DNA of 64,000 nt, from positions 310,001-374,000 of the forward strand of contig NZ_CP060138.2 in NCBI RefSeq assembly GCF_016743795.2. The letters are read 5' to 3'. The notes beneath the pieces are model-generated. The model worked only from the letters and a program-made list of their open reading frames with translations, did not search any database and was not told the DNA's origin. The position numbers were made by a program, and so were the translations under genes. The DNA is from Rickettsia tillamookensis. GTDB taxonomy: Bacteria; Pseudomonadota; Alphaproteobacteria; Rickettsiales; Rickettsiaceae. This document shows positions 26,584 to 37,608 of this stretch, one piece after another (within the stretch, counting starts at the first letter, position 1; the number at the start of each line of letters is the position of its first letter).

Positions 26584-27948
26584 ATGCGTAAATTAACTAC
26601 ATTTATTATCACATTATTACTAACCGGTTCGGCTGCTGCTGTTGATTTGCAGGAAGCTTTAACTGAAGGATATAAGAATAATGAGGAGCTAAAAGCTGCT
26701 AGAATTAAGTTTTTGAATGCGATTGAGCAGTTCCCTCAAGCTTTCTCAGGATTTATGCCTAATGCCGGATTGCAGATTAATAGACAAAATAGTAAGACTA
26801 AATATAATCAAAAATATACTGATAGGCTTGGTCTTACTCCAAGAGAGACAGATAGCAATCAAGGTGCATTAACAATTGAGCAATCATTATTTAGCGGTGG
26901 TTCTAGTGTTGCGGCTCTTAAAGCTGCTCAATCAGGGTTTAGAGCGTCACGAGGCGAATATTATGCTGGCGAACAAAAAATATTATTAAATTTAATAACT
27001 GCTTATCTTGATTGTTTTGAGAGCAAAGAGAAATATGATATTTCTGAAAGTAGGGTTCGTACTAACATACAACAAGTTAACACTGTTGAAGAGAAATTAA
27101 GACTAGGGGAAGCAACGGCAATAGATATAGCAACCGCAAGAGCAGGGCTTGCAGCGGCAGAAACGAATAAACTAGCTGCCTATGCCGATTTTCAAGGAAA
27201 AAAAGCAAATTTTATTAGAGTATTCGGTATAGAGCCTAAAGATATAACTATGCCTAATTTACCTGATAGATTACCTGCTTCATTGGATGAGTTAACAAGA
27301 AAAGCCGCTAAATTAAACCCTGATATTGATTCGGCAAGACATAATGTAACTTCGGCGAAAGCTTTGGAAATGGTGCAGAAAGGAAAATTATTGCCGCAAG
27401 TAAGCGTAAAGTTGCAATCAGGTAGAACTAACTATAATCCACAAGATCCAGCTGTTCAAAATATAAACAATAAAAGCTATACTACTATTCTTTCGGTAAA
27501 TATCCCTATTTATCCAAATGGAGGGGCTCAATATTCAGAAATTAGAAAAGCTAAAAACCAAACAAGAAATAGTGCAGTTCAGCTTGATAGTGCGATAAAG
27601 CAGACACAAGCGGGTGTTGTAAGCGTGTGGGAAGGATTTGAAGCGGCAAAATCTCGTATTGTTGCAGCTAATCAAGGTGTGGAGGCCGCACAAATATCAT
27701 ATGACAGTACGGTGCAAGAGGAAATAGTCGGCTCCAAAACTATACTCGATGTTTTAGATGCTGAGCAAAAATTGTATGAAGCAAAAATAACTCGTGTGGA
27801 TGCGTATAAGAATTCAGTACTTGCGGCATATCAAATGAAATTGTTAACCGGCGAGCTAACGGCTCAAAGTTTAAAACTTAAAGTAAAATATTTTAGTCCT
27901 GAAGAAGAGTTTAAGACTATTAAAAAGAAAATGTTTATAGGTTTCTAA
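26584..27948 (+). CDS. tolC: TolC-family outer membrane efflux protein
   Basis: A 454-residue TolC-like protein. The signal peptide is MRKLTTFIITLLLTGSAAA, cut before VDLQEA. The family's two repeats follow, with LQEALTEGYKNNEELKAARI near the start and LDVLDAEQKLYEAKITRVDAYKNSVLAAYQM near the end, both classic for TolC. It forms an outer membrane channel with a periplasmic helical barrel for type I secretion and drug efflux. Partner candidates in this window are the EmrA-type adaptor at 48615 and the ABC exporters, though they are far away. The PopZ-like gene starts 2 bases after its stop. Confidence 0.93.
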   Translation: MRKLTTFIITLLLTGSAAAVDLQEALTEGYKNNEELKAARIKFLNAIEQFPQAFSGFMPNAGLQINRQNSKTKYNQKYTDRLGLTPRETDSNQGALTIEQSLFSGGSSVAALKAAQSGFRASRGEYYAGEQKILLNLITAYLDCFESKEKYDISESRVRTNIQQVNTVEEKLRLGEATAIDIATARAGLAAAETNKLAAYADFQGKKANFIRVFGIEPKDITMPNLPDRLPASLDELTRKAAKLNPDIDSARHNVTSAKALEMVQKGKLLPQVSVKLQSGRTNYNPQDPAVQNINNKSYTTILSVNIPIYPNGGAQYSEIRKAKNQTRNSAVQLDSAIKQTQAGVVSVWEGFEAAKSRIVAANQGVEAAQISYDSTVQEEIVGSKTILDVLDAEQKLYEAKITRVDAYKNSVLAAYQMKLLTGELTAQSLKLKVKYFSPEEEFKTIKKKMFIGF

Positions 27949-27949
27949 C

Positions 27950-28348
27950 GTGAGTAAGGAAAATAAAAAGAACCAAGATATGTCAATAGAAGACATATTA
28001 AAATCGATCAAAGGAGTAATTAACGAACGTAAAAATCCTATTTATGAAGATGATAGTGAAGATGAAGATATATTAGAGCTAACGGAAATAGTAAATCAAG
28101 ATGAGGAAGAAAAGTTGATATCAACTAAATCTGCTGAAGAGATAGGTGATATTTTTAAAAATTTTACCGATACTATTAAAGATAAAAAGCTGGATAATAA
28201 TATCTCATCTAAAAATGCACTTGAAGAATTAGTCGCCCAGATGTTAAAACCGGAACTTAAAGCTTGGCTTGATAAAAATCTACCTGTACTTGTTAAAGAG
28301 TTAGTAGAAATTGAAATAAAGAAATTGGTGCAGAATAGTAAGAAGTAG
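27950..28348 (+). CDS. PopZ-like polar organising protein (DUF2497)
   Basis: A 132-residue acidic protein. The N-terminal motif MSIEDILKSIKGVINE (residues 11-26) matches the SMEEILASIRRIIS box of alphaproteobacterial PopZ. The C-terminal region ALEELVAQMLKPELKAWLDK followed by NLPVLVKELVEIEIKKLV matches the helical oligomerisation domain. The acidic middle part (EDDSEDEDILELTE) stands in for the Pro/Glu-rich linker. In Caulobacter PopZ builds polar scaffolds that hold the chromosome origin. It starts at a GTG, 2 bases after the tolC stop. A similar role here is inference. Confidence 0.88.
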   Translation: MSKENKKNQDMSIEDILKSIKGVINERKNPIYEDDSEDEDILELTEIVNQDEEEKLISTKSAEEIGDIFKNFTDTIKDKKLDNNISSKNALEELVAQMLKPELKAWLDKNLPVLVKELVEIEIKKLVQNSKK

Positions 28349-28357
28349 AAGAGTAAA

Positions 28358-28457
28358 CGTCATTGCGAGGAGGGACAGAGTCCCGACGCGGCAATCTTGT
28401 TAAGAATCCTGAGATTGCTTCGTCAAATTACTTTGTAATTTTCCGTAGCTTATGACG
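28358..28457. repeat. Family A palindromic element
   Basis: The left end is cgtcattgcgagg and the right end is the decayed gtagcttatgacg. It lies between the PopZ-like gene and the proline-rich secreted protein gene. Confidence 0.82.
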
Positions 28458-28487
28458 TTATAGGATAATTATTTAATAAGGAATTAT

Positions 28488-30383
28488 ATGTTAAATAAAT
28501 TATGTAAGATATTATTTTTTATCAATCTGTTATTGGTTGCAGTGCAAAGTTATGCTTCTCCTCCGCCCTTACCGCCATCATTACCGGCTGCCGAAATAGA
28601 TACTAAAGATAAGGATGTTAGCTCTAATTCCGATATTTCTTTTTTTGATAAATTTAAGCAATTTTTTAATAAATCAAAAAAGAAAAATATCCCCCCTAAG
28701 CCAAATGAACAAACAAAAGCAGTCCCTCAAGAAGAGCCAAAGCTAGCTTCACAAGAGCATACTGAAGCTGATGCGTCTGAACCTTTTATAGATACCGGTA
28801 ATACGGCGTTGCCTAGTGTCACCGCAAGTAATGAACATGAAAATAGTGTAAATTTAGCTTCTCATGACATTCAGGAGCCTAATGAAACCGAGGCATCTAA
28901 ACCTTTTATAGATGTTGGTAATATAGCGTTGCCTAGTGTCACCGCAAGTAATGATGTTCATACAAATACCGAGCATGAAAATAGTACAAATTTAGCTTCT
29001 CATGACAACACACCGGATATACAATCTACACATCAAGAACCTAATGAATCGGAAACATCTGAACCTTTTATAGATATTGGTAGTGCAAAGTTGCCTACTG
29101 CTACAAGTAATGAAATACATGAGGAAGGAGTTGCTTCTGATGAGCATAAAGATACAAATTTAGCTTCTAATATTATAACTCCTAATGTACCGAGACCGAT
29201 AGTATCTATGCCCCCGGCTCAAGCAGGAAGTTATGTAGTGCCTCCGCAGCGACCGGTGCAAATATATAAACCAACTAATTTGCCGCCTGTGCATAAGCCT
29301 ATTCCGCTTAATCCCCCTCCTAATGCTAATAAAGAGGAAGAAAGCGTAGCACCGATAGCACCGCAATCTATACCTAATATGCCCGCTGTTTCTCCGCCTG
29401 TGGTTAGCCCGCCGGTAATCCAAGATACTACTACCCCTAGTACTATGCCGACAACAGTACCTCCTGCAGAAACTCCGGCAGTACCTAGTAATGTACCTGC
29501 ACCTCCGGTAATACCTACAAATCAACCTTCTACACAGCCTATACTACCTCCTAGCCCAAATACCCCCGTTACTACTCCGTCTAAAGTAGTTCCTACAACT
29601 GATTCTTCGGCGGAAATAAATAATTCGCAAGAGACATTTGTTGCTGTTTCAGATGTCCCAAAAAAACAAGATTGGAATACTCCGCTTATCCCCGTTGTTG
29701 TAGTAAAGCCAAATCAACCTCAATCTCAGCCTTTAGAGGAGCAAATTAAGAATAATCAAACTACAAATAATCAAGAGAAATCACCGCCGACAAGCTCTCC
29801 AAATGTTACGATTCAAAAACAAGATAATAACGTAAATAATGAAACCTCGGAGTTAGTAACAAAATTTGTTAAAGATGAAACGCAAATGTTACTTTTACCT
29901 GATGATGATATAGTTCTTGGTAAACTAACAGAGCAAGCGACTTTAGAGCAGATGGATATGTATGCATATATAGAGCTGTTCCAAAAGAAAGAAGAATGGA
30001 TAGCAAGTGCTGAAAGAAGAAAAGTTGTAGAGAGTTTTATTAAATATGATAATGATATAAATAAAAAGAAAGATATTTATGCCAATCTATCTTATTGTAA
30101 GGCAGTAGATAATGTTTTTAGAGCAGTTGATAGAAACAATCTTTTTGGGTTGCGTGCGTTACTTGACGTTTATCCAATATTGCAAGAAAAAAGTAGAAGC
30201 GGTGAGACATTACTAACTGCTGCTATTTATAACGATAATTACTATTTAGCAAAATTTTTGGTTATACGAGGTATTAAAATCTCTACTCTAAATGATGAAT
30301 GCCAATATCCGTTAGATATTGCATTAGCTCAAGGAAACGCTAACATAGCTTGCATGTTAATCAAAGCTAAGGGATACAATTGA
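28488..30383 (+). CDS. Secreted proline-rich protein with three repeats and C-terminal ankyrin units
   Basis: A 631-residue protein with a signal peptide (MLNKLCKILFFINLLLVAVQ, then SYA before SPPP). Three imperfect repeats of about 33-40 residues lie at about 96-128, 136-172 and 190-228. Each has a core like SEPFIDTGNTALPSVTAS and ends in NLAS. A long Pro/Thr/Val-rich disordered region (about 230-440) follows. The last 90 residues hold two ankyrin-like units (GETLLTAAIYNDNYYLAKFL, then YPLDIALAQGNANIACMLI). It is exported at least to the periplasm and might reach the surface or host. The repeats suggest length variation between strains. No enzyme motif is seen. Confidence 0.75.
   Translation: MLNKLCKILFFINLLLVAVQSYASPPPLPPSLPAAEIDTKDKDVSSNSDISFFDKFKQFFNKSKKKNIPPKPNEQTKAVPQEEPKLASQEHTEADASEPFIDTGNTALPSVTASNEHENSVNLASHDIQEPNETEASKPFIDVGNIALPSVTASNDVHTNTEHENSTNLASHDNTPDIQSTHQEPNESETSEPFIDIGSAKLPTATSNEIHEEGVASDEHKDTNLASNIITPNVPRPIVSMPPAQAGSYVVPPQRPVQIYKPTNLPPVHKPIPLNPPPNANKEEESVAPIAPQSIPNMPAVSPPVVSPPVIQDTTTPSTMPTTVPPAETPAVPSNVPAPPVIPTNQPSTQPILPPSPNTPVTTPSKVVPTTDSSAEINNSQETFVAVSDVPKKQDWNTPLIPVVVVKPNQPQSQPLEEQIKNNQTTNNQEKSPPTSSPNVTIQKQDNNVNNETSELVTKFVKDETQMLLLPDDDIVLGKLTEQATLEQMDMYAYIELFQKKEEWIASAERRKVVESFIKYDNDINKKKDIYANLSYCKAVDNVFRAVDRNNLFGLRALLDVYPILQEKSRSGETLLTAAIYNDNYYLAKFLVIRGIKISTLNDECQYPLDIALAQGNANIACMLIKAKGYN
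28773..29172 (+). repeat. Three in-frame tandem repeats in the proline-rich protein gene
   Basis: Three coding repeats share the segments ccttttatagat, gcgttgcctagtgtcaccgc and aatttagcttct. The first two are nearly identical at the DNA level over stretches such as gttgcctagtgtcaccgcaa, while the third is more diverged. Confidence 0.8.
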
Positions 30384-30431
30384 TAATGTCATGCCATTGA
30401 GGCATTGACGTTGTTGTGTGGAATGGTTTTC

Positions 30432-30550
30432 CGTCATTGCGAGGAAATTACGAAGTAATTGACGAAGCAATCCAGTTAAAAATTCTGTGAATCAGAATTT
30501 TTTTAATTATTTTTCTGGATTGCCACGTTGCTTCGCTCCTCGCAATGACG
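30432..30550. repeat. Family A palindromic element upstream of parE
   Basis: The ends are cgtcattgcgagg and cctcgcaatgacg, with the inner palindrome aaaaattctgtgaatcagaa. A second right-end fragment (gctcgcaatgacg) lies at about 30574-30586. Confidence 0.88.
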
Positions 30551-30679
30551 ATTTGGCATCCACGTAACAATACCTGCTCGCAATGACGTAGAGTTTTCAA
30601 ACAATTTCTTCAAAGCTTAATTGCTTTTCTATGTTAAATAGTTTAATTTAGGAAAGAAAATAATTAATTAAATCTCTAA

Positions 30680-32671
<1,992 letters not shown>

Positions 32672-32672
32672 T

Positions 32673-32937
32673 CGTCATTGCGAGGAGCCGTAAGCGTTGT
32701 TGCATGACTCGAAAAACTTGCTGGGTGTCATACCGTGGCTTGTCCACGGTATCCAGTAAAACAGCTAAAAATACTAATATTATTAGTATTTTTAACTGGA
32801 TCCCGTGAATAAATCACGGGATGACAACAAAAAACTGAGCCATGCAACAAGACCGGAGCCGTAGGCGACGTGGCAATCTCGTCAAATATCCTGAGATTGC
32901 TTCGTCGAATTACTACGTAATTCTTCTCGCAATGACG
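32673..32937. repeat. Nested palindromes: family A copy split by a family B insertion
   Basis: The outer ends cgtcattgcgagg (32673) and ttctcgcaatgacg (to 32937) are a family A pair, but the inside is about 150 bases longer than usual. The extra piece is a family B element at 32697-32850. Its ends are ttgttgcatg and catgcaacaa. It is flanked by ggagccgtaagcg (32684-32696) and ggagccgtaggcg (32855-32867), which match at 12 of 13 bases. Confidence 0.88.
32697..32850. mobile_element. Family B element inserted in a family A element
   Basis: The outer inverted ends are ttgttgcatg and catgcaacaa. The inner hairpins are ccgtggcttgtccacgg (left) and cccgtgaataaatcacggg (right), and a small palindrome aatactaatattattagtat lies in the middle. 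The near-identical 13-base direct repeats at both sides look like a target-site duplication. Confidence 0.82.
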
Positions 32938-32970
32938 CTTTGCTTAAAACACACACATATTTGGAGTATT

Positions 32971-34341
32971 ATGTTATTACGTTTAATTATAACACTATTT
33001 TTTATTATAAATTCTATTTGTGCATTTGCAGAAGAAGAAAAAGAGCCTGAAAATAAAATATCGAATCAAGAAGCTTATAAGCAATTTCAAGACGTATTTG
33101 AACGCATTGAAAAGGATTACGTACAAGTTCCGGATAGGCAAAAAATGATAGATGAAGCAATTAACGGTATGTTAAATTCCCTTGATCCTCATTCAAGCTA
33201 TTATACCGATGAGGATTTAGAAGATATTTTTACTTTTACAAAAGGTGAATTCGGCGGAATCGGTGTTGAAATTATGTATGATAGCGGAGCAATTAAGATA
33301 ATATCGCCTATTGATGATTTGCCGGCTTTCAAAGCAGGGCTTAAAGGCGGGGATTATATAGTAGGCGTGAATGATGAGTTAGTCTCTACGCTTGGACCTA
33401 ATAAAGCTATAAAAGAGATGCGTGGTACGCCTGGTACTAAGGTTAAATTGTTGATAATTAAGGAAGAAGAGGCAAAACCGCAAGAGCTAGAGCTTACTCG
33501 CGAAATAGTAAAAATCAAGCCGATAAAAGCACATTTAGAAAAAAATAATATTGCATATATACGTATAACTACTTTTAATGAGTCAACAATTTCTGAGTTG
33601 AAAGTAGCAGTAAAGAAGTTAAAAACTGAAAGTAAAGATAACCTAAAAGGTATAATTCTAGATTTACGTAATAATGCCGGAGGTATACTAGATCAAGCTA
33701 TTGCCGTTAGTGATTATTTTATTGATTCCGGTGTAATTGTAACAACAAAAGGTAGAACTACATCAAGTAATAGCGAAACTAAAGCAAATGAGTTTTCGTT
33801 AAAAGCTCCCAAAGTACCTATGATAGTTTTAATAAACGGTAATTCTGCCTCTGCCTCGGAAATAGTTGCCGGAGCTTTGCAAGATCATAAAAGAGCAATA
33901 ATACTTGGCACTAAGTCTTTTGGTAAAGGATCAGTTCAGGCTTTAACGCAAATCAATTCTAGGGCTGCCGTAAAACTCACTATATCTAAATATTACACCC
34001 CAAGCGGTCGTTCTATTCAGGCAGAAGGAATAGAGCCTGATATTTTAATTGAGCCGGCAAAAGTCGAATATCCTGAGGTGAAAAAAATAGATAAGCGTTT
34101 TTCAGAAAGTTCTTTAAAAAATTACTTAAAGAATGATAATGAAAAAAATAAAGATAATTCATCTAAAAACAAAGATAGCAAAAAAGAAACAAAAGCTAAA
34201 AATAATAAACAAGAAGAGAATGAATTATCGGAATTATACAAAAAAGATTATCAATTTGCTCGTGCTTATGATGTAATTACAGGGTTGATTATCAATAAGA
34301 AGCTGGAAACGAAAGAGAAAGTTAAACAAGAAGATAAGTAG
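32971..34341 (+). CDS. ctpA: Carboxy-terminal processing serine protease (S41, CtpA/Prc type)
   Basis: A 456-residue periplasmic protease. The ATG at 32971 gives a clear signal peptide (MLLRLIITLFFIINSICAFA); a start at 32842 would translate a palindromic element first and hide the signal. The PDZ domain is around GGIGVEIMYDSGAIKIISPI and the S41 catalytic part has LDLRNNAGGILDQA, the serine in NGNSASASEIVAGALQD, and the lysine in GTKSFGKGSVQ. It trims or degrades exported proteins from their C-termini. The tail after residue 370 is lysine-rich and low in complexity (KNDNEKNKDNSSKNKDSKKE), unlike most homologues. Confidence 0.94.
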   Translation: MLLRLIITLFFIINSICAFAEEEKEPENKISNQEAYKQFQDVFERIEKDYVQVPDRQKMIDEAINGMLNSLDPHSSYYTDEDLEDIFTFTKGEFGGIGVEIMYDSGAIKIISPIDDLPAFKAGLKGGDYIVGVNDELVSTLGPNKAIKEMRGTPGTKVKLLIIKEEEAKPQELELTREIVKIKPIKAHLEKNNIAYIRITTFNESTISELKVAVKKLKTESKDNLKGIILDLRNNAGGILDQAIAVSDYFIDSGVIVTTKGRTTSSNSETKANEFSLKAPKVPMIVLINGNSASASEIVAGALQDHKRAIILGTKSFGKGSVQALTQINSRAAVKLTISKYYTPSGRSIQAEGIEPDILIEPAKVEYPEVKKIDKRFSESSLKNYLKNDNEKNKDNSSKNKDSKKETKAKNNKQEENELSELYKKDYQFARAYDVITGLIINKKLETKEKVKQEDK

Positions 34342-34381
34342 AGAGGATAATGTCATTCTAGGTTTTACTGCATGGATGCCG

Positions 34382-34411
34382 ATGTCATTCCCGCTTACGC
34401 GGGAATGACAT
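34382..34411. repeat. Single family B hairpin
   Basis: Inverted halves atgtcattcccg and cgggaatgacat surround a short loop (cttacg). It is one hairpin only, probably a solo arm of a family B element. Confidence 0.75.
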
Positions 34412-34437
34412 ACTGAACGTTCCGTACAGTAGAGAGG

Positions 34438-34456
34438 CAAGCCATGGGATGGCTTG
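34438..34456. other. Small perfect hairpin before the histidine kinase gene
   Basis: caagccat and atggcttg pair perfectly over 8 bases around a 3-base loop, 28 bases before the ATG at 34484. It could lie in the 5' untranslated region. No U-tract follows, so it is not a normal terminator. Confidence 0.45.
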
Positions 34457-34483
34457 AGCTAAAAATAACTACTAGGTCTTGTA

Positions 34484-35977
34484 ATGAACCATAATAAGTA
34501 TATAGTAAGATTGTCATTTATTATATTGTTTCTTAATATTATCATAAATATGATGTTTTATCGTTATTTTATAATAAAAGAAATGATAGTAAAACAAGTG
34601 GCTTTGGAACATACTAAAATTGTAGAACTTTACACTGATAATATTTGGAATACTCATCAGAACGTAATCAGTAAATTACATAAATTCGATTATTTAAAAC
34701 TATTACAAGATCAAGATTTTATTAATTTTGCAAAGATTACCGCTCAATGGTTCACCAATCTTAATATTAATATTTCTCTCTACGATCTCAAAGGTAATAA
34801 ATTCATCACTAGTAATATGTTACATATGTATAGTGTAGACAATTATAAAGATGATAGCTTGGTTGAGATATTTACTGCAAAAATCGATAAATTTTTTTTG
34901 AAATCCTTTACTTCAAAAGCTCCGCTTCGGGATGCTTTTGAAGGTATTACAAGTCATATATTATTACCAAGGGTAGTAATAGAAAATGAAAGTGATTTAA
35001 CAGTGGAAGAAGCTTCTTTTGTTACTAGCTATATCCCTGTTATAGATAATAATTTAGATTTTCCCGTAGATGCAGTATTTGAGATTAATACTAATATTAC
35101 CAGCCAATGGCAAAATATAACCTCTCTTGAGCAAAAGGTTTTTATAACTTTTATCATTATTTTTATAATATTCTGCACTATAATTATTAGTAATACTAAC
35201 TATGCTAGACAAATTATTGAGGAGCAGCTTGAAACAAATAGAAATTTAAAAGCCCAGATAGTAAAAGTAGAAAAAACCAGTTCTTCAAATACAAAGTTTT
35301 TTGCTAATATTAGTCATGAATTGCGTACACCACTTAATGCTATAATAGGCTTTTCGGAAATTCTTATGTCGGAAAGAGATGCAGAAAAAAGTAAAAATTA
35401 TATTAAAGATATAAATGATGCTGGTAAACATTTGCTTAGTATGATTAATGACATTTTAGATCTTTCTAAAGCTTCTGCCGATAAATTAAAAGTAGATAGT
35501 ATAGATCTTGATTTAAATAAATTAATTAGTTCTTCGCTGATACTTGTTAAGCCTCGTGCCGATCAAGCCGAAGTGGCTTTAATTAGTAGATTACCGAAAG
35601 AGCATGTGGTTATAAAGGCTGATCCAAAAAGGCTAAAACAAGTATTCTTAAATCTTTTATCAAATGCCGTGAAATTTACAAATTCTGGAGGAAGTGTTAC
35701 TATTGCACTTGAAAAAGATGAGTTAGCAAAATTAGTATATATAAAAGTTATAGATACCGGTATCGGTATTGAGGAAAAAGATATTCCAAAAACTTTATCG
35801 GTGTTCGGTCAAATTGATAGTGAGCTTAGTCGAAAATATGAAGGTACTGGGCTTGGGCTGCCGCTTACTAAAAAGCTGGTTGAACTTATGAACGGTAAAT
35901 TTGATTTGCAAAGTAAAATAAATGAAGGTACCACCATAACAATAACTTTTACATATGATGGTAGTATTGAAATATAA
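34484..35977 (+). CDS. Membrane sensor histidine kinase
   Basis: A 497-residue kinase. Membrane helices at about 10-30 and 218-236 enclose a periplasmic sensor region of roughly 180 residues with no recognised fold. The HisKA domain carries the phosphorylation site His278 in NISHELRTPLN. The ATPase domain has the N box (QVFLNLLSNAVKFT), G1 (VIDTGIGIEEKDI) and G2 (EGTGLGLPLTKKL). No receiver domain is fused and no response regulator gene is adjacent. The PleD regulator at 43473 is one possible partner in the window. The sensed signal is unknown. Confidence 0.93.
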   Translation: MNHNKYIVRLSFIILFLNIIINMMFYRYFIIKEMIVKQVALEHTKIVELYTDNIWNTHQNVISKLHKFDYLKLLQDQDFINFAKITAQWFTNLNINISLYDLKGNKFITSNMLHMYSVDNYKDDSLVEIFTAKIDKFFLKSFTSKAPLRDAFEGITSHILLPRVVIENESDLTVEEASFVTSYIPVIDNNLDFPVDAVFEINTNITSQWQNITSLEQKVFITFIIIFIIFCTIIISNTNYARQIIEEQLETNRNLKAQIVKVEKTSSSNTKFFANISHELRTPLNAIIGFSEILMSERDAEKSKNYIKDINDAGKHLLSMINDILDLSKASADKLKVDSIDLDLNKLISSSLILVKPRADQAEVALISRLPKEHVVIKADPKRLKQVFLNLLSNAVKFTNSGGSVTIALEKDELAKLVYIKVIDTGIGIEEKDIPKTLSVFGQIDSELSRKYEGTGLGLPLTKKLVELMNGKFDLQSKINEGTTITITFTYDGSIEI

Positions 35978-36007
35978 AAAATTATGTGGAATATTAAAAA
36001 ATTTTGG

Positions 36008-36135
36008 GTATACTTGTTTAATTTGAAAAATTGGCTACGTCGTTCTACAAGATCTACGGTGCTCACGTATTAAGTATACGTTCCGCTCCTCGACTTGTGA
36101 ACTCCTTGCTCTTTTCCAAATTAAACTTCGTCTAC
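36008..36135. repeat. Family C palindromic element
   Basis: It runs from gtatacttgtttaatttg to ccaaattaaacttcgtctac. The core is gctcacgtattaagtatacg. It lies between the histidine kinase and cpoB. Confidence 0.88.
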
Positions 36136-36173
36136 TGTTATAATAAAAAAAATTATAAATTTTTAAAAAATAT

Positions 36174-36911
36174 ATGAAGCTTATTATCTTATTATTTACT
36201 TTTTTATTTTCTATGTTTTCTTTTGGAGAAAGCGAAACTATTAAAGGAAAGCCTTTAAAATATGCAGCAAATAATGATTTTGAAAATAGGCTAGATGAAC
36301 AGGAACAAGAAATCAGAAGATTAATAGGTAAAGTTGAGGTGTTACAGCATAAGATTGATATGTTAACGCAAAGCTCAAATATCCTGACCCAAGAAGGAGA
36401 TGCTGTGGCTTTAGAGGATAATGATTCAAAAAAACAAGATGTTTTTGATATAGCTTTGCTTAAAGATATGCCGGATAATGCTCCTAAAAAACCTATTGCG
36501 GTTAATAAGGATATAGCTCCTGATAAGCAAGCTTACGATTTGGCTCTTGCTGCTTATAAAGATAATAAATTTACTGAAGCAAAAGATAAGTTTAAAAATT
36601 TTATCCAAAAATATCCTAACAGTTCGCTAATTAGTAATGCTTATTTTTGGTATGGGGAATGCTTTTTTAAACAAAAAGACTATAACGGAGCAGCGGTTAA
36701 CTATTTAAAAGGCTATAAAGAGTCGCCGAAAGGGGCAAAATCTTCCGATGGATTATTGAAGTTGGCACTTTCCTTAGGCGAACTAAAAAAGACGACTGAA
36801 GCCTGTAATATGCTTGCTAAGCTTGATAAGGAATTTCCAACTAATAGAACTGCCGCATCCAAGAAAATGGCAGAAGATGCTAAGATTAAATTTGGCTGTA
36901 AAAATAAATAA
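36174..36911 (+). CDS. cpoB: Cell division coordinator CpoB (YbgF-like)
   Basis: A 245-residue periplasmic protein. The signal peptide is MKLIILLFTFLFSMFSFG. A coiled coil follows (ENRLDEQEQEIRRLIGKVEV, residues 38-57), as in the trimerisation region of CpoB. TPR repeats occupy about 120-245 (AYDLALAAYKDNKFTEAKDK, then NAYFWYGECFFKQKDY). CpoB links the Tol-Pal machine to peptidoglycan synthesis. The tol and pal genes are not in this window. The next gene starts 12 bases after the stop. Confidence 0.9.
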   Translation: MKLIILLFTFLFSMFSFGESETIKGKPLKYAANNDFENRLDEQEQEIRRLIGKVEVLQHKIDMLTQSSNILTQEGDAVALEDNDSKKQDVFDIALLKDMPDNAPKKPIAVNKDIAPDKQAYDLALAAYKDNKFTEAKDKFKNFIQKYPNSSLISNAYFWYGECFFKQKDYNGAAVNYLKGYKESPKGAKSSDGLLKLALSLGELKKTTEACNMLAKLDKEFPTNRTAASKKMAEDAKIKFGCKNK

Positions 36912-36923
36912 AAATAATAAAAT

Positions 36924-37586
36924 ATGACTGATATTTTGGATGAAGTACTGAGTGATCAAAATGAAGAAAAAAGGTTAATTTTTTTCAAAAAGCTTTTACC
37001 TATAATAATAATCATTTCTATAATAGCTATTACTATAATGGTTGTTATTAATAATAATAAAGATAAAAGAGTGAAAAATAACCAAAAAAACGGAGATATT
37101 CTTGTTAAGACTGTTGGTTTGGAAGCAACAAAAGATAATGAGGAATTAGCTTTTAATACTTTAGAGAATTTAGTTACTACTAGTAATACTAAAATAAAAG
37201 AAATAGCTGCATTAGAACAAGTAGCCATAAAGATTTCGGAAAAAAAATATTCAGAAGCGAAAGACCTGCTTAATAAAATTATTGAAAATAAAGAATATTC
37301 CGAAATTTCTACTTCTTATGCACGTATTTCATGGTGTGGTCTTGTTATTGATGATCAAAATTTAGATATTCAAGATAAAGAAAAATTGACAAAATATTTA
37401 AACTATTTTGATGACGAGAAAAAACCTTTTTGGGCTACGGCAACTATCATAAAAGCTATGTGGGATATTAAGAATAATATGAAACCGCAAGCAGAAAAAA
37501 ATCTAAAAAATTTATTAATTTCAAATAATGTATCTGATCTAATAAAAGATCAGGCTAAAGCATTGCTTGTAAATTTAAATAAATAA
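36924..37586 (+). CDS. Inner membrane TPR-type protein (YfgM-like, DUF2659)
   Basis: A 220-residue protein with an N-terminal cytoplasmic stretch, one membrane helix (LPIIIIISIIAITIMVV, about 26-42), and a periplasmic helical domain with TPR-like spacing (AALEQVAIKISEKKYSEAKD). The topology and its place just before a BamB-like gene match YfgM, which precedes bamB in many proteobacteria and works with the SecYEG/PpiD chaperone system. I think the rickettsial family is DUF2659, from memory. Function is inferred from position. Confidence 0.75.
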   Translation: MTDILDEVLSDQNEEKRLIFFKKLLPIIIIISIIAITIMVVINNNKDKRVKNNQKNGDILVKTVGLEATKDNEELAFNTLENLVTTSNTKIKEIAALEQVAIKISEKKYSEAKDLLNKIIENKEYSEISTSYARISWCGLVIDDQNLDIQDKEKLTKYLNYFDDEKKPFWATATIIKAMWDIKNNMKPQAEKNLKNLLISNNVSDLIKDQAKALLVNLNK

Positions 37587-37608
37587 TAATTTGTACTTAA
37601 GGAAAAAT

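Noticed and set aside
29160..29525. Minus-strand open frame of about 121 codons rich in Arg, Tyr and Ser
   Set aside because: It is the antisense of the proline-rich region of the gene at 28488; the composition is a by-product of CCN/ACN codons.
32842..32970. Longer ctpA start
   Set aside because: It would translate palindromic sequence and bury the signal peptide that begins at 32971.
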